DNA of 33,327 nt. It comes from Bacteroidales bacterium. GTDB lineage: Bacteria > Bacteroidota > Bacteroidia > Bacteroidales > P3. The translations under genes were made by a program, and so were the position numbers. The stretch covers positions 1 to 33,327 of the forward strand of contig JAFXAA010000023.1 of the NCBI GenBank assembly GCA_017522105.1. Reading direction: 5' to 3'. Positions 30,810 to 33,327 of the stretch are shown here, piece after piece (the stretch's first letter is position 1; every line of letters starts with the position of its first letter). The notes beneath the pieces are model-generated. The model did not search any database. It saw nothing but the letters and a program-made list of their open reading frames with translations, and was not told the origin of the DNA.

Positions 30810-31071
30810 ATAGGCATCATTTCCATTGTGTGGGCGACCAATGCGACGCGCTACATCGTGCGCAAGCGCATCTAAGAAATACGTTGTGGTGCTCTACACC
30901 AACGCCTACGCGCTGCTCAACCCCGACCGCCGCGAGGCCGCCGACCTCGTCAAGCGGATGCAGGAAGACCTCGAATACTTCCGCCGCCACGCGATGCCCG
31001 ACCCGAATCGTTCGCGCGACACGAAACCCGACGGCGACGACGAGCCGCAGCCCGCCACGCCCGCCGAATAA
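30810..31071 (+). pseudogene. Frameshifted remnant of a small protein gene
   Basis: One frame reads IGIISIVWATNATRYIVRKRI and stops at TAA 30873-30875. The next frame (from 30874) reads KKYVVVLYTNAYALLNPDR, then REAADLVKRMQEDLEYFRR, to a stop at 31071. Removing one T at 30873 joins the two into a sensible chain (VRKRI-KKYVVV). The joined product would have an N-terminal hydrophobic stretch and a charged helical tail. The usual open frame starting at 30826 begins with a low-complexity stretch, so it is probably not native. The 5' part is also truncated (TAG at 30807). Family unknown. Confidence 0.5.
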
Positions 31072-31085
31072 CCATGCAATCTTGC

Positions 31086-31276
31086 CCCGCATCATTGCGC
31101 GGATATGAAACAAAGCTGCAAAACGGCCTTGCGATGATGCGAGGCCGTTTTGTATTGTTGAAAATGCCTTTTGCAATGATGCGGGGCCATTTTTCAACGC
31201 TGCAATGCCCCGTGCAATGATGCGAGACCGTTTTACACGACTGCGGGAGGGTTTTGCGATGATGCGAGGCTTAATT
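31086..31276 (+). repeat. 42-bp periodic repeat array
   Basis: Four copies of TTGCRATGATGCGAGGCCGT-like sequence start at 31129, 31171, 31212 and 31254 (period 41-42), joined by unlike 18-19-base spacers. An inverted relative (CCGCATCATTGCGCGG) begins near 31087. It does not encode a supported protein. It fills the gap between the frameshifted remnant and the RNA promoter. Confidence 0.75.
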
Positions 31277-31374
31277 GCACAGAAACCGCAAATTATCGCC
31301 GCCCTGTGAGGCGACATTTTTAGGCAAAATAGCTCTTACGCGATTTTTCTTCTCGCCATTACAATAATTTTTCG

Positions 31375-31382
31375 TATTTTTG
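31375..31382 (+). promoter_or_regulatory. Promoter -7 box of the structured RNA
   Basis: TATTTTTG followed by CAGCCGATTTCG. Its downstream context TTGCAGCCGAT resembles that at 29327 (TTTTGCAGCCGATTCCG). Confidence 0.7.
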
Positions 31383-31386
31383 CAGC

Positions 31387-31577
31387 CGATTTCGAAGATG
31401 AAATCACGAGGCGTTATGCCCTTTCTTGCTGACGGAAACGTGAGAAACTTCTGGGATATGCAAGGATGGTATGACGGTTCGCGTGTTTAGCGTGGGCTGT
31501 TTCCATTTCTACATATCAAGGTAATTCTCACGACCTCCGTCAGAAGAAGTGGTATACAGGACCACGCTTCTTTTGTT
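31387..31577 (+). ncRNA. Candidate structured non-coding RNA of about 190 bases
   Basis: It begins just after a -7 box and ends in a terminator-like hairpin. Visible pairings: GATTTC (31388-31393) with GAAATC (31400-31405); CTGACGG (31429-31435) with CCGTCAG (31537-31543); and, directly inside it, CGTGAGAA (31439-31446) with TTCTCACG (31525-31532). The last two form a long arm with a small asymmetric internal loop and a large apical part. The 3' hairpin GAAGTGG/CCA-CG-CTTC (31546-31570) is followed by TTTTGTT. No ORF is supported inside. It does not match tmRNA, RNase P or SRP RNA signatures known to me. The size and single long arm would allow a 6S-like RNA, but I cannot confirm that. It could also be a leader of the next gene. 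Confidence 0.5.
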
Positions 31578-31603
31578 ATGTTAATCCGCTCAACTTTGGT
31601 ACT

Positions 31604-31629
31604 GGGGCGAGCGAAAAAGGTTGCGCCCG
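31604..31629 (+). promoter_or_regulatory. Hairpin in the leader of the unknown gene cluster
   Basis: GGGGCGAGC near 31604-31612 and GTTGCGCCC at 31620-31628 can pair around an A-rich loop, 20-45 bases before the likely start codon. It could influence initiation. Confidence 0.35.
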
Positions 31630-31650
31630 TCACGTATTAGGGATATGCTT

Positions 31651-32109
31651 ATGGCAACACAAGAAGACATTGGGGGCGAGGTGAGAATGATTGGCCTAAA
31701 CGACCCCAAGAACCTACTCCGATTCGTGGAGAATCCTTACAACTTTGACGCTCTTGTCAAGTTGAAAGACAACTACACAGGCAATTGGAGAGACAAGATT
31801 GTCGCTTTCTGCGACACTCTCAAAGAGACCTACGATGTGGAACACATCAAACAAGAGGCAACCACCGCCCTGCAATCGCAGACAAAAATGCAAAAGTTCT
31901 TCTCCAACATTGTCCTATTCGTTTTCATAGCAGTTGGAATGGGTGTTGCATGGTGGCAACTATTCAATCTTTGGACGGGTATTTTGCTCGCTGTTGCGCT
32001 TCTCGTATGTTTCGTTATCGGGAATGATGCGGCCATGAAAGAAACCAAAAAGTTTTTCTCTGGCGACACATTGCGCATAGTGGATGATTTTAACAAGATA
32101 ACCAAGTAA
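31651..32109 (+). CDS. Hypothetical protein with two C-terminal membrane segments
   Basis: 152 residues from ATG 31651 (MATQEDIGGEVRMIGLND). ATG 31645 is also possible, and AGGG lies about 9 bases before 31651. The N-terminal 85 residues are soluble and charged (FVENPYNFDALVKLKDNY, then WRDKIVAFCDTLKETYDVEH). Two hydrophobic stretches follow at about 92-108 and 112-128, then a short basic/acidic cytoplasmic tail. No family recognised. It is clearly AT-richer than the chromosome core seen elsewhere in the window. First of three unknown genes spaced 12 and 2 bases apart, behind the structured RNA. Confidence 0.65.
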   Translation: MATQEDIGGEVRMIGLNDPKNLLRFVENPYNFDALVKLKDNYTGNWRDKIVAFCDTLKETYDVEHIKQEATTALQSQTKMQKFFSNIVLFVFIAVGMGVAWWQLFNLWTGILLAVALLVCFVIGNDAAMKETKKFFSGDTLRIVDDFNKITK

Positions 32110-32121
32110 AACCAACAAATC

Positions 32122-32538
32122 ATGGCAAAGAATAAAACAGAAGAATCCAATCAAGGATTTCAGAAGAAGGGCAAGAAACTAATCATTTGTATGATTGCGG
32201 CATTGTTCATCTGCCCCATCATTTGCGACCATAACGATGTCCTGTGGTTGGTAAGCGGAGCGGGGAAAGTGTCGCTTCCTTCATATTCTTCCTGGAAGAA
32301 GGGTGTTTATGGCCAAGATGATAAAGTTTACCTGTTCTCAACCTATGGCGGACATCACAGCGGAACGCTTACTGTTACTTTTGCTGATATGCCTGTAAAG
32401 TTCAAAGGAAACAAAATGTATGATAAGGCAGGGGAATATGTCGGAAAGATTAGAAAGAAAGCCAATGGTGACATTGTAATCTACGCAAGTGATATGCCTA
32501 GTTATGATATAGACGGCACCTACAAAAAAGTAAAATAG
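32122..32538 (+). CDS. Hypothetical single-pass membrane protein
   Basis: 138 residues. A basic N-terminus (MAKNKTEESNQGFQKKGKK) is followed by one membrane segment at about 20-35 (LIICMIAALFICPIICDH). The extracytoplasmic domain is rich in Gly, Tyr and Lys (SWKKGVYGQDDKVYLFSTYGG, KFKGNKMYDKAGEYVGKIRKK). No family is recognised. A-rich spacer sequence AAAACCAACAAATC precedes the ATG. AT-rich like its neighbours. Confidence 0.65.
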   Translation: MAKNKTEESNQGFQKKGKKLIICMIAALFICPIICDHNDVLWLVSGAGKVSLPSYSSWKKGVYGQDDKVYLFSTYGGHHSGTLTVTFADMPVKFKGNKMYDKAGEYVGKIRKKANGDIVIYASDMPSYDIDGTYKKVK

Positions 32539-32540
32539 CA

Positions 32541-32864
32541 ATGGCTGAAAAGATAATATTTCCATCCGTCGAATTCAGTGTTATGGTTAATTGGATTGGA
32601 GTAAATGCCCCGCCAATTACCGTACCAACATTACGTGGGCGCAGTTTTATCACAGCAAACTGTCCCAATGCGAGAACCATTCATATCACAGGGAGTACAG
32701 GGGAAAAGCGTAATTTCAATGAGACATATTGGAGAAAAATCTGCCATATCATCGACACGGCAGAGCGCCCATGGATGACATCAACTTACACGGACAAATC
32801 GGTTCCTGACTATTATTTCGCTCCGAGTGTGCCAGCCCTGTGTAAAGCGTATTTTGAGAGATAA
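32541..32864 (+). CDS. Hypothetical small soluble protein
   Basis: 107 residues without signal or membrane segment. Beta-type N-terminal part (KIIFPSVEFSVMVNWIGVN), then RGRSFITANCPNARTIHIT and YWRKICHIIDTAERPWM. No recognised domain. It starts two bases after the previous stop, so it is probably co-translated. A terminator-like hairpin follows. Together with the two genes before it, it may form a small accessory module. Confidence 0.6.
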   Translation: MAEKIIFPSVEFSVMVNWIGVNAPPITVPTLRGRSFITANCPNARTIHITGSTGEKRNFNETYWRKICHIIDTAERPWMTSTYTDKSVPDYYFAPSVPALCKAYFER

Positions 32865-32881
32865 TAGGAAACCATCCAACA

Positions 32882-32918
32882 AGAAAAGCGAGACCAATCG
32901 GCCTCGCTTTTCTGCTTA
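32882..32918 (+). terminator. Bidirectional terminator before the nifJ 3' end
   Basis: AGAAAAGCGAG (32882-32892) pairs perfectly with CTCGCTTTTCT (32903-32913). The arms carry A- and T-runs, so the hairpin can stop transcription from both the unknown cluster and the convergent oxidoreductase gene. Confidence 0.8.
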
Positions 32919-32934
32919 TTAGTGTGTCGCACTA

Positions 32935-33327
32935 TTACATCTCCGAGAGTTTCTTGTAGCCCTCGTAGCGCAGTTTGGCGTTGCGCTCGGTGGCGACGAA
33001 GAGTTCTTCGGCCTCCTGGGGGAAGGTCTTCATCAGCGAGTTGTAGCGGACCTCGCCCATAATGAAGTCGCGGAACTTGCTCCAGTCGGGCTCCTTCGAG
33101 TCGAGGTGGAAGCCGTTCTTGCCAGCCTCTTCCTCGGCGGGGTTGAAGTGCCAGAGGTGCCAGTAGCCGCACTCGACGGCTTTCTTCTCCTCGTTCTGCG
33201 TGCGGCCCATACCGATCTTGATGCCGTGGTTGATGCAGGGGGCGTAGCAGATGATGAGCGACGGGCCGTGGTAGGCCTCGGCCTCCTTGATGACGTTGAA
33301 GTACTGGGCCTGGCTGGCGCCCATAGC
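32935..33327 (-). CDS. nifJ: Pyruvate:ferredoxin (flavodoxin) oxidoreductase, C-terminal fragment (window edge)
   Basis: The last 130 codons of a much larger gene (about 1,180 residues in the family) that continues beyond the window on the right. The segment MGASQAQYFNVIKEAEAYHG, then PSLIICYAPCINHGIK, GMGRTQNEEKKAVECGYWHL and FNPAEEE, is the end of the thiamine diphosphate-binding domain and tail of single-chain pyruvate:ferredoxin oxidoreductase. CINHGI carries the conserved Cys that ligates the proximal iron-sulfur cluster region. The enzyme oxidises pyruvate to acetyl-CoA and CO2 with reduction of ferredoxin, indicating an anaerobic metabolism. The C-terminus is complete (stop at 32935-32937). 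Confidence 0.93.
   Translation of the reverse strand, partial: AMGASQAQYFNVIKEAEAYHGPSLIICYAPCINHGIKIGMGRTQNEEKKAVECGYWHLWHFNPAEEEAGKNGFHLDSKEPDWSKFRDFIMGEVRYNSLMKTFPQEAEELFVATERNAKLRYEGYKKLSEM

Noticed and set aside
30826-31071. Intact 81-residue gene
   Set aside because: The first 16 residues are an out-of-frame reading of the segment that in the other frame gives VWATNATRYIVRKRI. A frameshifted remnant explains it better.
31129-31276. CRISPR array
   Set aside because: Repeats are imperfect, spacers are only 18-19 bases and partly alike, and no cas gene is near.
30817-31317. Minus-strand ORF with 14-residue repeats over the 42-bp array
   Set aside because: A 42-bp period necessarily gives a 14-residue periodic frame. 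There is no signal, start context or conserved pattern to support a protein.

Overview
This window is a high-GC stretch of a Bacteroidales (Bacteroidota) chromosome. The evidence is the Bacteroidota promoter signature (TTTG, about 19 bases, TAnnTTTG) in front of several genes, two secreted proteins with type IX secretion (T9SS) sorting tails, an SDR-type threonine dehydrogenase, the coaX / outer-membrane protein / TPR / lptC gene order, and a degenerate arginase-fold protein of the Bacteroidota type. No insertion sequence, integrase, phage gene or CRISPR array is visible.

Layout. 0-3.5 kb: adk and tdh, each with its own promoter, then an ECF-like sigma factor followed by two small membrane proteins. 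3.5-9.1 kb: a giant multi-domain T9SS adhesin-like gene interrupted by one in-frame TAG codon. 9.2-11.4 kb: a C69 family dipeptidase and an SMR exporter of the Gdx type. 11.5-13.2 kb: an intergenic palindromic repeat, a small secreted ORF and a second T9SS protein of mosaic base composition. 13.4-23.7 kb: a tightly packed plus-strand run of pth, coaX, outer-membrane protein, TPR protein, lptC, lpxD, two SGNH hydrolase-like genes and an MBOAT acyltransferase. 23.7-23.8 kb: a second copy of the palindromic repeat. 23.8-27.5 kb: a minus-strand operon of an arginase-fold protein, a 56-residue protein, lptE and a DUF2723 membrane protein. 27.5-27.9 kb: tRNA-Ser, tRNA-Pro and tRNA-Arg on the minus strand. 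28.2-30.6 kb: aldose epimerase, a DUF2798 protein with a repeat-bearing leader, and yraN. 30.7-32.9 kb: a frameshifted gene remnant, a 42-bp periodic repeat, a strong candidate structured RNA and three small AT-richer genes of unknown function. The window ends inside the 3' part of a pyruvate:ferredoxin oxidoreductase gene (nifJ).

How the genes work together. The centre of the window is an outer-envelope region: lptC and lptE (LPS transport), lpxD (lipid A synthesis) and an SGNH/SGNH/MBOAT cassette that probably acylates a surface glycan or LPS. All three cassette genes are joined to lpxD by 4-base start/stop overlaps. The most unusual signals are the in-frame TAG in the T9SS protein, which falls where the sister modules have an aromatic residue; a second TAG at codon 6 of the DUF2798 gene; the hairpin-forming repeats; and the promoter-driven structured RNA next to the low-GC cluster of unknown genes.
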